Both the position numbers and the translations under genes were made by a program. Positions 8,724-15,990 of a stretch of 64,000 nucleotides of DNA are shown one piece after another; position 1 is the stretch's first letter, and each line of letters begins with the position of its first letter. A model generated the notes under the pieces. That model had not been told where the DNA came from, searched no databases, and saw only the letters and a program-made list of their open reading frames with translations. Origin of the DNA: DASRIA01 sp963768885 (GTDB lineage Bacteria > Actinomycetota > Thermoleophilia > Solirubrobacterales > JBBDJG01); contig CAVYJN010000014.1 in NCBI GenBank assembly GCA_963768885.1, forward strand, positions 62,001 through 126,000. Direction: 5' to 3'.

Positions 8724-9547
8724 GCGAGACCCGCGACAGCCTCGACCGCATGTCGCGGTTCGGCATCCGCCCGAACCGCGAGCTCGGCCAGAACTTCCTC
8801 GTGGACGACAACGTGCTCGAGGTCGTCGGGCGCACCGCTGAGCTGTCGGCCGACGACGTCGTGCTGGAGATCGGCGGCGGGCTCGGGGTGCTCTCCGCCT
8901 ACCTCGCCCCGCGCGTGCGCCATCTGCACGTGATCGAGGTTGACCCGAAGCTCGAGGCCGCGCTGGGCGACGCGCTCGACGGCGCGGGCAACGCGACGCT
9001 CGTGATCGCCGACGTGATGAAGGTGCGCCTCGGCGGGCTCGATCCCCTGCCCAACAAGATCGTCTCGAACCTCCCCTACGGCGTCGCGACCCCGGCGATC
9101 CTGAAGACGATCGAGGCGCTGCCCGAGGTCTCCGACTGGACCCTGATGGTGCAGCGCGAGATCGCCGACCGGCTCGCCGCGCAGCCGGGCTCCAAGACCT
9201 ACGGGATCCCGTCGGTGCTGGTGCAGCTCGCGGCCGACGTCGAGTTCGTGCGGCCGATCTCGCGCAACGTCTTCCGGCCGGTGCCGAACGTCGATTCCGG
9301 CCTCGTGCGGCTGCGCCGCACGGGCCCCGCCCCCGAGGACCAGCTCGCCGACCTGGTGCGCTCGTCGTTCGCGCACCGGCGCAAGGCGCTCGCGCGCTCG
9401 CTCGAGGAGGCGGGCGGCCCCGCGGGCGTGCGCGAGGCCGCGCGCGAGTCGCTCGAGGACATGGGGCATCCCCCGGACGCGCGCGCCGAGGTCCTGAGTC
9501 CCGCCGACTTCGTGCAGCTGGCCCGGGACTTGGAGCGCTTCGGTTGA
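8720..9547 (+). CDS. rsmA: 16S rRNA (adenine-1518/1519-N6)-dimethyltransferase RsmA/KsgA
   Basis: Dimethylates two adjacent adenines in the 3' terminal helix of 16S rRNA. The 275-residue protein has GQNFLVDDNVLE near the N-terminus, SAM motif I VLEIGGGLGVLS, and the catalytic NLPYGVATP motif (N-L-P-Y), followed by FRPVPNVDSG and SSFAHRRKAL in the C-terminal domain. It starts at a GTG whose TGA is the stop of tatD, so translation is probably coupled. Its own stop overlaps the TTG start of ispE in the same way. Confidence 0.95.
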   Translation: MSETRDSLDRMSRFGIRPNRELGQNFLVDDNVLEVVGRTAELSADDVVLEIGGGLGVLSAYLAPRVRHLHVIEVDPKLEAALGDALDGAGNATLVIADVMKVRLGGLDPLPNKIVSNLPYGVATPAILKTIEALPEVSDWTLMVQREIADRLAAQPGSKTYGIPSVLVQLAADVEFVRPISRNVFRPVPNVDSGLVRLRRTGPAPEDQLADLVRSSFAHRRKALARSLEEAGGPAGVREAARESLEDMGHPPDARAEVLSPADFVQLARDLERFG

Positions 9548-10384
9548 GGTTCGCGACCCGCGCGCCCGCAAAGCTCAACCTGTGCCTGTACGTCGGCCCG
9601 CGCCGGCCGGACGGCCTGCACGAGATCCACTCGCTGCTTCCAGCCGATCACGCTCGCCGACGACGTCGTGCTCGACGAGGCGCAGTCCGGTCACGACGAG
9701 GTCGCCTGTCCCGGAGTCGAGGGGCCGAACCTCGCCGCCGCCGCCCTGCACGCGTTCCGCGAGCGCTTCGGCTGGGACGGCCCGCCGGTGCGCGTATCGA
9801 TCGAGAAGCACATCCCGGTCGCGGCCGGGCTCGGCGGCGGGTCGGCAGACGCGGGCGCCGTGCTGCGGCTCGTCGCGGCGGCCTCGGGAATGCGTCCCGC
9901 GCCCGCCGACCTCGCCGACCTCGCGATGTCGCTCGGCGCGGACGTGCCCTCGCAGCTCGCCCCGCGCCCGGCGCTCGTCACCGGCGCCGGAGAGGCGGTC
10001 GCGCCGGCGCCCGCGCGCGAGCTCAAGGGAGTGCTGCTCGCCGGCCGCGGCGCGCTCAGCACGGCGCGGGTCTACGCGCGCGCCGACGAGCTCGGCCACG
10101 CGCGCGAATCGCTCGAAGGCGTCGACGCCGACGCGTTCCACAACGATCTCCAGGCCGCCGCGCTCGAGCTCGAGCCGGAGGCCGCGCGCGCGATCGACCT
10201 GCTTCGCATTGCGGGCGCCACCACGGCGCAGGTGACCGGCTCCGGCCCGGCGGTGTTCGGCCTCTTCGACGGCGACCCCGCGCCGCTCGCGCGGGGTATC
10301 GCCAAGCAATGGCGCGGTCTCACGGCCGCGTTCGAGTCGGCCCCCGCGGGCTACGCCGACGTGCGCTCCGCCGCGGCTGCCTGA
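9544..10384 (+). pseudogene. ispE: 4-diphosphocytidyl-2-C-methyl-D-erythritol kinase (ispE) with a one-base frameshift
   Basis: IspE phosphorylates CDP-methylerythritol in the MEP isoprenoid pathway. The TTG at 9544 opens APAKLNLCLYVGPRRPDGLHE, a textbook IspE start. The frame then fails at the family's HSLFQPITLAD segment: one extra C near 9637 turns CTG TTC CAG into CTG CTT CCA. Reading resumes in the next frame with the GHMP kinase motif PVAAGLGGGSADAGAVLR and a C-terminal TGSGPAVFGLF, to the TGA at 10384. Joined, the product is about 279 residues, normal for the family. The MEP gene should be essential, so an assembly insertion is more likely than decay. Confidence 0.85.
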
Positions 10385-10442
10385 AAGGCCGCCGCGAGAC
10401 AAGCGCGGGTCCGCGTTCGCGCCTGCAAGACTGCCCCTCTCG

Positions 10443-11954
10443 ATGATCGAGAACCTCATCGAGAACCTCGCCCAGAGCCTCGGGCAATGGGCCTACCTGC
10501 TCGTCGCCGTCATGGCGATGGCCGAGACCGCCGCGTTCGTGGGATTCTTCGCGCCGGGCGAGTTCACGATCATCCTCGGCGGCGTGCTCGCCGGTGAGGG
10601 CACGCTCTCGCTGCAGCTGCTGATCGGGATCGCGTGGGCGGCGTGCGTCGCCGGTGACGCGATCGGCTTCTTCCTCGGGCGCCGGCTCGGGCGCGACTGG
10701 GCGATCCGGCACGGGCCCAAGGTGCGGCTCACCGAGGAGCGCTTCGCGAAGGTGGAGGCCTTCTTCCACAACCACGGCGGCAAGACGATCTTCATCGGGC
10801 GCTGGCTCGGGCTGATCCGTCCCCTGATGCCCTTCACCGCGGGCGCCTCCGGCATGAGCTACAAGCGCTTCGCCCCCTACGACGTGCTCGGCGCGGGCCT
10901 GTGGAGCATCACGTGGTGCCTGCTCGGCTACATCTTCTGGCAGAGCTTCCAGCAGCTCGCGGCCAATGCGGGCCGCGGCACGCTCGCGTTCGCGATCCTG
11001 CTCGGGATCTTCGTCGGCGGCTACCAGGCGATCAAGCGCCTGCGCCATCCCGAGCAGCGGCAGGCGCTCGCGCGGTGGCTCCAGCGCCAGGGCCAGCGGC
11101 CGCTGCTGCGCCCGCTGGCCTGGCTCGTCCGCGGGCTCGGGACCGTGCTGCGGCCGCTCTGGCGCTACGTGCTGCGCCCGCTGTGGCTGCTGATCGCGCC
11201 GCCCCTGCGATTCGTGATCGCGCGCCTGACGCCGGGCGAGCTCGGCATCGAGCTGACCACGCTGCTGGCGATCGCCGCGGTGGGCATCTACCTGGTCGTG
11301 CTCCAGATCGACCTGCTCCAGACGGACGCCCTGCTGCCGGGCGACAGCACGGCATTCGACATCGCGCGCGACCTCGAGTCGGGGCTGCTGACCGCGCTCG
11401 CGCAGGTGCTGCGCGTGATCGGGTCGCTGTGGTTCGTGGGCCTCTGCACCGCCGCGACGTGCGCGTTCCTGCTCGTACGCCGGCGCTCCACCGAGGCCGT
11501 CGCGCTCGCCGCGGGGCTGGCGATCACGGATATCTCGATGCAGATCGTCAAGCGGGCCGTCGACCGCCCGCGGCCGGCGGACGGCGTCTACGACGCGAGC
11601 GGGTTCTCCTACCCGTCCGGCCACGCGGCGCTGTCGGTCACGTTCGTCGCGATCGGCGTGCTGCTCGCGCGCCGCCTGCCGACGCGCATCGCGCTCGTGG
11701 TCGTCGGCGCGTCGCTCGCGGCGGCAATCGGCCTCTCGCGCGTCTACCTGCGCGTGCACTACCTCAGCGACGTGGGCGGCGGCTGGGCGCTGGGACTTGC
11801 CGCTTTCGCAATTTGCGGGGGCGTCGCCCTCGTCGTGGACTATCTGCGTCAGAATTACCGGCGCTCCGGCGAGGCCGACCCCCGGCCCGCGGAGCGACCG
11901 CCGTCGTGGACAGCCTCACGGTCACCTACATCATCCTCATCGTCGCGGGACTGA
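10443..11954 (+). CDS. DedA-family membrane protein fused to a PAP2 phosphatase
   Basis: A 503-residue two-domain membrane protein. Residues 1 to about 200 are a DedA (VTT/SNARE-associated) domain, with ETAAFVGFFAPGEF, a GDAIGFFLGRRLGR loop and IGRWLGLIRPLMPFTAGASGMSY; DedA proteins are implicated in lipid flipping and membrane homeostasis. After an Arg-rich linker the C-terminal half has the three PAP2 motifs: K and RPRP (about 367-376), PSGH (about 390) and SRVYLRVHYLSDV (about 432-444). It probably dephosphorylates a lipid such as undecaprenyl or phosphatidyl phosphate. The final 16 codons overlap the next gene. Confidence 0.88.
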   Translation: MIENLIENLAQSLGQWAYLLVAVMAMAETAAFVGFFAPGEFTIILGGVLAGEGTLSLQLLIGIAWAACVAGDAIGFFLGRRLGRDWAIRHGPKVRLTEERFAKVEAFFHNHGGKTIFIGRWLGLIRPLMPFTAGASGMSYKRFAPYDVLGAGLWSITWCLLGYIFWQSFQQLAANAGRGTLAFAILLGIFVGGYQAIKRLRHPEQRQALARWLQRQGQRPLLRPLAWLVRGLGTVLRPLWRYVLRPLWLLIAPPLRFVIARLTPGELGIELTTLLAIAAVGIYLVVLQIDLLQTDALLPGDSTAFDIARDLESGLLTALAQVLRVIGSLWFVGLCTAATCAFLLVRRRSTEAVALAAGLAITDISMQIVKRAVDRPRPADGVYDASGFSYPSGHAALSVTFVAIGVLLARRLPTRIALVVVGASLAAAIGLSRVYLRVHYLSDVGGGWALGLAAFAICGGVALVVDYLRQNYRRSGEADPRPAERPPSWTASRSPTSSSSSRD

Positions 11955-12166
11955 TCGGGTTCGGCTCGTTCGCCGTGCTGATCTTCGCCCCGGCGTGGAC
12001 CGCGTACGGACGCACCTGGGAGCGGTTCGCGGCCGCGTTCCTCAGCATGTTCGTGCTCGCCGCGTTCGCCGGGACGGGGGTGGGGATCGGCCTCGTGGTT
12101 CTCTATTACTGGGACCAGATCCTCGACCTGTTCGGGATCCAGGCCGCGTTGCTCCCGTTCGTCTGA
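11906..12166 (+). CDS. small membrane protein of unknown function
   Basis: An 86-residue protein with two hydrophobic segments (TYIILIVAGLIGFGSFAVLIF, about 20 residues, and FVLAAFAGTGVGIGLVVLYYW) joined by a Trp/Arg-containing loop. The GTG at 11906 lies inside the end of the DedA-PAP2 gene in another frame, an overlap of 49 bases. The hydrophobic pattern and clean stop make it a credible gene, probably translationally coupled to the upstream one. I do not recognise the family. Confidence 0.65.
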   Translation: MDSLTVTYIILIVAGLIGFGSFAVLIFAPAWTAYGRTWERFAAAFLSMFVLAAFAGTGVGIGLVVLYYWDQILDLFGIQAALLPFV

Positions 12167-12209
12167 GGCGAGCCGTCCTAGACTGTCCAAGGGAAAAAGA
12201 CCCGCCCGA

Positions 12210-13472
12210 ATGGCCGACGCACCAACAAAAAGCCCTGCAAACCTGCCTGATTCCGATCCGGGCGCGGCGCTCGACGCGCTCGCGGAGTCCGTCGAGTCGG
12301 GCGCCGGCCTGCCCGAGACCGCGCGCCGCGCGGCGGCCGCGCTCGACGCGATCGTCGCGCTGATCGACTCACGCGGCGCGGTGCTGGCCGTCGCGGCCGG
12401 CTCGCCCGCGGAGGAGCGCGACCTGCTGTCCAAGCGCGACGGCGTGACCACGATCGACCTGCGCGTGTCCGAGGCGGTCGTGGGACAGCTGCGCTTCCGC
12501 GTGCGCGAGGACGTCCCCGAGCCCGCGGCGCTGCGCCTCGTGACGACGCTGCTCGCGCTCGAGGTCGAGCGCACCCGCGCCCCCGAGCGCGCGGGCGAGG
12601 CCGCGATCGGCAGCTTCGTGAACGCGGTGCTCGACGGAGCAATCGACGACCGCCGCGACCTCGTCGCGCGCGGGAAGGAGCTGGGAGTCGACCTCGAGAA
12701 CGGCGGCAGCGTCCTGGTGGTGCGGATCCACCCGCTGGTACCGGCCGACGGGGACTGGCACGCGCGCGCCCTGACGATCATCGGCCGCGGCGCGCGCGGC
12801 GCCGCGCCGGGCGCGCTCAGCTCCCTGCGCGGAGAGCGGATCGCCGTGATCGTGCCGGGCGCGGACGAGGCGCTCGGGCGGCGCGCCGCCCAGTCCGTGC
12901 TGCGCGCCCTCGACGACGGCATGCCGGGGTTCGCGACGGTCGTGGGGCGGAGCCGGATGGCCGTCGACCCGATGGACATGCACCGCGCCGCGGGGGAGGC
13001 CCTGCTCGCCGCCAACGTCGCCGTGCCCTCGGCCGACGAGCCCGACTCGCGCCTGCTCTCGTTCGAGGACACGGGCGCCTACCGCCTGCTGCTGCCGGCG
13101 ATGAGCGACGACCCCGCCGAGCTGGAGCGCTTCTACCTCGACACGATCGCGCCGCTCGTCGCCTACGACGAGCAGTACGGCACCGAGCTGGTGCACACGC
13201 TCGAGACGTTCCTCGCGAACGACGGCTCGATGGCGGCCACCTACAAGGAGCTGTTCACGCACCGCCACACGATCCGCTACCGGCTCGAGCGGGTGAAGGA
13301 GCTGACGGGCCTCGACGTCAGCTCGACCGACGGGCGCGAGCGGATCGGGCTCGGGCTGAAGGCGATGCGCGTGCTCGGCGTGCGGGCGCCGAGCGCACCG
13401 GTGTTCGAGCCGGGCGCCGAGACCGGCCGCGTGCCGAAGCCGAAGGGCGACATCAACACGCGGCGCAGGTAG
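12210..13472 (+). CDS. PucR/CdaR-type transcriptional regulator
   Basis: A 420-residue cytoplasmic regulator. The C-terminal domain (about residues 330-405) is the PucR-type helix-turn-helix: ETFLANDGSMAATYKELFTHRHTIRYRLERVKELTG, with the expected H-x-x-TIRYRL recognition region. The middle carries a GGDEF-like CdaR fold (about 155-275, VLVVRIHPLV to VVGRSRMAV) and the N-terminus a small sensor-like region. These regulators control purine, sugar or amino-acid use; the target here is unknown. TAGACT at 12178-12183 is a plausible -10 box, giving a leader of about 20 bases. Confidence 0.8.
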   Translation: MADAPTKSPANLPDSDPGAALDALAESVESGAGLPETARRAAAALDAIVALIDSRGAVLAVAAGSPAEERDLLSKRDGVTTIDLRVSEAVVGQLRFRVREDVPEPAALRLVTTLLALEVERTRAPERAGEAAIGSFVNAVLDGAIDDRRDLVARGKELGVDLENGGSVLVVRIHPLVPADGDWHARALTIIGRGARGAAPGALSSLRGERIAVIVPGADEALGRRAAQSVLRALDDGMPGFATVVGRSRMAVDPMDMHRAAGEALLAANVAVPSADEPDSRLLSFEDTGAYRLLLPAMSDDPAELERFYLDTIAPLVAYDEQYGTELVHTLETFLANDGSMAATYKELFTHRHTIRYRLERVKELTGLDVSSTDGRERIGLGLKAMRVLGVRAPSAPVFEPGAETGRVPKPKGDINTRRR

Positions 13473-13475
13473 CGG

Positions 13476-13565
13476 CTACTCCACCAGGCGCCGCTCGACC
13501 GCCCAGCGGCTGAGCTCGTGGCGGCTCGAGAGCTGAAGCTTGCGCAGCCGGGACGCCGGTGTGCG
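13476..13565 (-). pseudogene. C-terminal remnant of a LuxR/NarL-type regulator
   Basis: Twenty-nine codons read on the minus strand end in TAG at 13478 and encode SRLRKLQLSSRHELSRWAVE, which resembles the last helices of a LuxR-type DNA-binding domain. Nothing upstream continues it; it runs into the terminator hairpin at 13576. I read it as a relic of a lost regulator next to the tRNA integration site. The match is by eye and short. Confidence 0.4.
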
Positions 13566-13575
13566 CCGGGACAAA

Positions 13576-13604
13576 GGAAAGCGCCCCGATGTGGGGCGCT
13601 TTCC
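13576..13604. terminator. bidirectional terminator hairpin
   Basis: A perfect 12-bp inverted repeat (GGAAAGCGCCCC / GGGGCGCTTTCC) with a 5-base loop. AAA and TTT sit at the stem base, so it could act from either direction. It separates the PucR-type regulator from the tRNA gene. Confidence 0.7.
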
Positions 13605-13757
13605 CGCAATCCGTTACCCGACCAGCGGAGGCGTTAGATCCAGTGGTTGGGGTCTTCCGTCGCTGCCCACTCTACACCAAGTGATAAACGATCATTTACA
13701 AGTAAGAGGTCCGCGTCTCGCGGGCCGCTGTCCGCTCTAACCTCTCCACCACGGCCC
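13605..13757. other. structured intergenic leader before tRNA-Gln
   Basis: No gene was recognised here. The stretch is locally AT-rich, unusual for this window, and contains an imperfect palindrome around TAAACGATCATTTA (13684-13697) and nested inverted repeats: AGAGGT...ACCTCT enclosing CCGCG-TCT-CGCGG, about 13704-13746. It may hold the tRNA promoter or the remains of a recombination site. Confidence 0.4.
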
Positions 13758-13828
13758 TGCGGAGTGGTCTAACGGTAGGACGCCGGGTTTTGGTCCCGGA
13801 AGTCGGGGTTCGAGTCCCTGCTCCGCAG
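13758..13828 (+). tRNA. tRNA-Gln (anticodon TTG)
   Basis: A complete cloverleaf can be drawn: acceptor TGCGGAG/CTCCGCA, a D-arm with AACGGTA in the loop, anticodon stem CCGGG/CCCGG with a TTTTGGT loop giving anticodon TTG, and a T-arm with GGTTCGAGTCC. Discriminator G; no encoded CCA. Length 71 bases, usual for actinobacterial tRNA-Gln. Its 3' part is repeated twice downstream. Confidence 0.95.
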
Positions 13829-13831
13829 CCT
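13789..13831 (+). repeat. att-like repeat copy 1 (3' part of tRNA-Gln)
   Basis: The part of the tRNA running from the anticodon loop to 3 bases past the discriminator is the segment duplicated at 22141-22183 (43 bases, one mismatch) and 29457-29493 (37 bases, no mismatch). This copy is in the intact tRNA and would be the primary attachment site. Confidence 0.85.
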
Positions 13832-13890
13832 CGATTTAGAGCTAGCCCTGACCAGACCAGCTTCCCGTGCGCGGGACCGACCCGTGACTA

Positions 13891-15282
13891 TCAGGGGTTC
13901 GTAAACGAGACGCTACGCTCACGCGTCTCCGGCACGAGCCGCCGGCTGGCCGGCGCCTCGACCTGGTCGACGGCGAACAGGTGCCACTCGCCCGGGACCC
14001 CCTTCAGCTCGCAGGCGCCGCGGTTCGCAAAGGTGATCCCCGAGCCCACGACGAGGTCCTTGACCGTGCTCGAGACGAGCACCTCGCCGGCTCCGGCGAG
14101 CGCGCCGATCCGCGCACCGATGGCGACGGCCATCCCGCCGATGTCGTCGCCGATGACCTCGCACTCGCCGGTGTGCAGCCCCGCACGCACGTCGACGTCG
14201 AGCGATCGCACCCCGTCGGCGACCGCCCGCGCACAGCGGATTCCACGCGCGGGCCCGTCGAACGTGGCCAGGAAGCCGTCGCCCATCGTCTTGACCTCGC
14301 GCCCCCGGTTCTGGTCCAGTGCGGCGCGCACCAGCTCGTCGTGGCGGGTAAGCAGCTCTCGCCAGCGCGCGTCACCAAGCTGCGCTGCGCGCTCCGTCGA
14401 GCCGACTATGTCCGTGAACATCACCGTGGTGAGGACGCGATCGGGGGGCGGCGCGTGGCGCGCGCCGGTGAGGAACTCCTCGATCTCCTCGGCGTAGCCG
14501 TCCGCATTCCCGTAGAAGGGGATGTGGTCGGCGCCGGGCAGCACCACCAGCCGTGCCCCCGGGATGTGCTCGGCCAGGTAGTGCGCGCTCTCGACCGGTA
14601 TGAACTCCTCTTCGCGGTGGAGCACCAGCGTCGGTACGCGGATGTTTGGCAGCAGGTCCCTGACGTCGGTCTCGGTGAGCATCTCGAACAACATGCGCAC
14701 CATCAACGGACTTGCGGCCGAGCGCTCGAAGATGCCGCGTCCGATCCGATCCTGCTCGGTGGGTGCGCTCGGCGCGAACACCGCGAGCGTGCGCCCTTCG
14801 CCCCAGTCCTCGCTCAGCGCCGTGATGCGGTTGTACTCCGCGATCCATCGCCGGCCGGCCGGGTTCTCGTCGGGGTCGAGGGTTCCGGTCGCGAAGGTCC
14901 CACACAGGACCAACGAATGCGTGCGGTCCGGATAGGTGGCGGCGAACAGGATGCTCATCGGCCCGCCTTCGGAGAGCCCGAGCAGGGCGGCGCGCTCGGA
15001 GCCCGCGGCGTCCATCACGGCGCGGACGTCGTCCATGCGCTCCTCGAGGGGCGCCGGAGCGGCGACGGGGTCGGAGAGCCCGGTGCCGCGCTTGTCGAAC
15101 AGGATCAGCCGCGAGAACGAGGCGAGCTTGTCGAGGAACCTGGCGATGCGCGGGTCCGCCCACTGCAGGTCCAGGTGCGAGACGAAGCCCGGCACGAACA
15201 CGAGGTCGAGCGGCCCGTCGCCGACGACCTGATATGCGATGTTGACGTCGCCGCTCTTCGTATATCGGGTCTCGGGAGGCAT
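13891..15282 (-). CDS. alpha/beta-hydrolase fused to class III nucleotidyl cyclase
   Basis: A 463-residue cytoplasmic protein. Residues 1 to about 275 are an alpha/beta-hydrolase with the nucleophile elbow LLGLSEGGPMS (Ser near residue 99) and the catalytic His in LPGADHIPFYGN. The cyclase domain (about 284-440) has both metal-binding Asp residues, in MFTDIVGSTER and KTMGDGFLATF, and the GLHTGE strand. The usual Asn/Arg motif reads GGMAVAIGARI: the Arg is present and the Asn is absent, so cyclase activity is uncertain. The ATG at 15282 is chosen because the longer frame runs into the divergent FHA gene. Confidence 0.82.
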   Translation of the reverse strand: MPPETRYTKSGDVNIAYQVVGDGPLDLVFVPGFVSHLDLQWADPRIARFLDKLASFSRLILFDKRGTGLSDPVAAPAPLEERMDDVRAVMDAAGSERAALLGLSEGGPMSILFAATYPDRTHSLVLCGTFATGTLDPDENPAGRRWIAEYNRITALSEDWGEGRTLAVFAPSAPTEQDRIGRGIFERSAASPLMVRMLFEMLTETDVRDLLPNIRVPTLVLHREEEFIPVESAHYLAEHIPGARLVVLPGADHIPFYGNADGYAEEIEEFLTGARHAPPPDRVLTTVMFTDIVGSTERAAQLGDARWRELLTRHDELVRAALDQNRGREVKTMGDGFLATFDGPARGIRCARAVADGVRSLDVDVRAGLHTGECEVIGDDIGGMAVAIGARIGALAGAGEVLVSSTVKDLVVGSGITFANRGACELKGVPGEWHLFAVDQVEAPASRRLVPETRERSVSFTNP

Positions 15283-15381
15283 GGACGAGGCCAACGATAT
15301 CCGGGTGCCCGAGACCGGGCTAGCGGGAAGGAATCGAGCCACTGGCGTTGACTGCTCGGGCCGAGATCGTAGGCTTGGCGC

Positions 15382-15990
15382 GTGCAACCGCAAATCGAGG
15401 TCATGTCCGGCGTCAACAGCTGGCGGTTCTCGCTCGAGGCCGAGCGGACGACCGTCGGCAAGGCGGCGGAGAACGACGTCGCGCTCGAGCACGATCCCAC
15501 GGCCAGTCACCTTCACGCGATCCTCGAGCGGTTCGCGGCGGGCTGGTGCGTTACCGATCTCGGCTCCTCAAACGGCACCTGGGTGAACGGGGAGCGCATC
15601 TGGTCGGCGCATCGGCTCCGCCACGGTGACGAGATCCGAATCGGGCAGACGCGTCTCATCTTCCGCGAGCCGCTGAGCGCCGGAGGGGCCGTGACGGAGG
15701 CCGAAGATGCCCCACCGACGTTGACCGCCCGCGAGCGTGACGTGCTCGTGGCGCTATGCCGGCCGCTGCTCGACAGAGACATGTTCACCGAGCCGGCGTC
15801 GACGCGTGCGATCGCCGACGAGCTCGTGATCACCCAGGCTGCCGTCAAGCAGCACCTCGCCAACCTCTACGACAAGTTCGGGGTTCCGGCCGGCGAAGCG
15901 CACCGCCGTGCCCGCCTCGCAAACGAGGCCCTGCGACGCGGCGCCGTGTCGATGACGCAGCTGCGAACCAGCGAACCCGGGGCGAGCTAG
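15382..15990 (+). CDS. FHA-domain protein with C-terminal helix-turn-helix
   Basis: A 202-residue cytoplasmic protein. Residues about 20-85 form an FHA phosphothreonine-binding domain (VGKAAENDVALEHDPTASHLHA, then DLGSSNGTWVNGERI). A linker leads to a LuxR-like winged DNA-binding domain (about 112-185: LTARERDVLVALCRP, then ADELVITQAAVKQHLANLY). It probably links phosphorylation to transcription. It lies tail-to-tail with the kinase gene; the stops share CTAG at 15987-15990, so that kinase may be its partner. TAGGCT at 15370-15375 lies 6 bases before the GTG, indicating a leaderless transcript. Confidence 0.82.
   Translation: MQPQIEVMSGVNSWRFSLEAERTTVGKAAENDVALEHDPTASHLHAILERFAAGWCVTDLGSSNGTWVNGERIWSAHRLRHGDEIRIGQTRLIFREPLSAGGAVTEAEDAPPTLTARERDVLVALCRPLLDRDMFTEPASTRAIADELVITQAAVKQHLANLYDKFGVPAGEAHRRARLANEALRRGAVSMTQLRTSEPGAS

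Noticed and set aside
13686..13757. Possible second tRNA on the minus strand just before tRNA-Gln
   Set aside because: Sequences such as GGTGGAGAGGTTAGAGCGG look tRNA-like, but no complete acceptor, anticodon and T-arm set could be paired.
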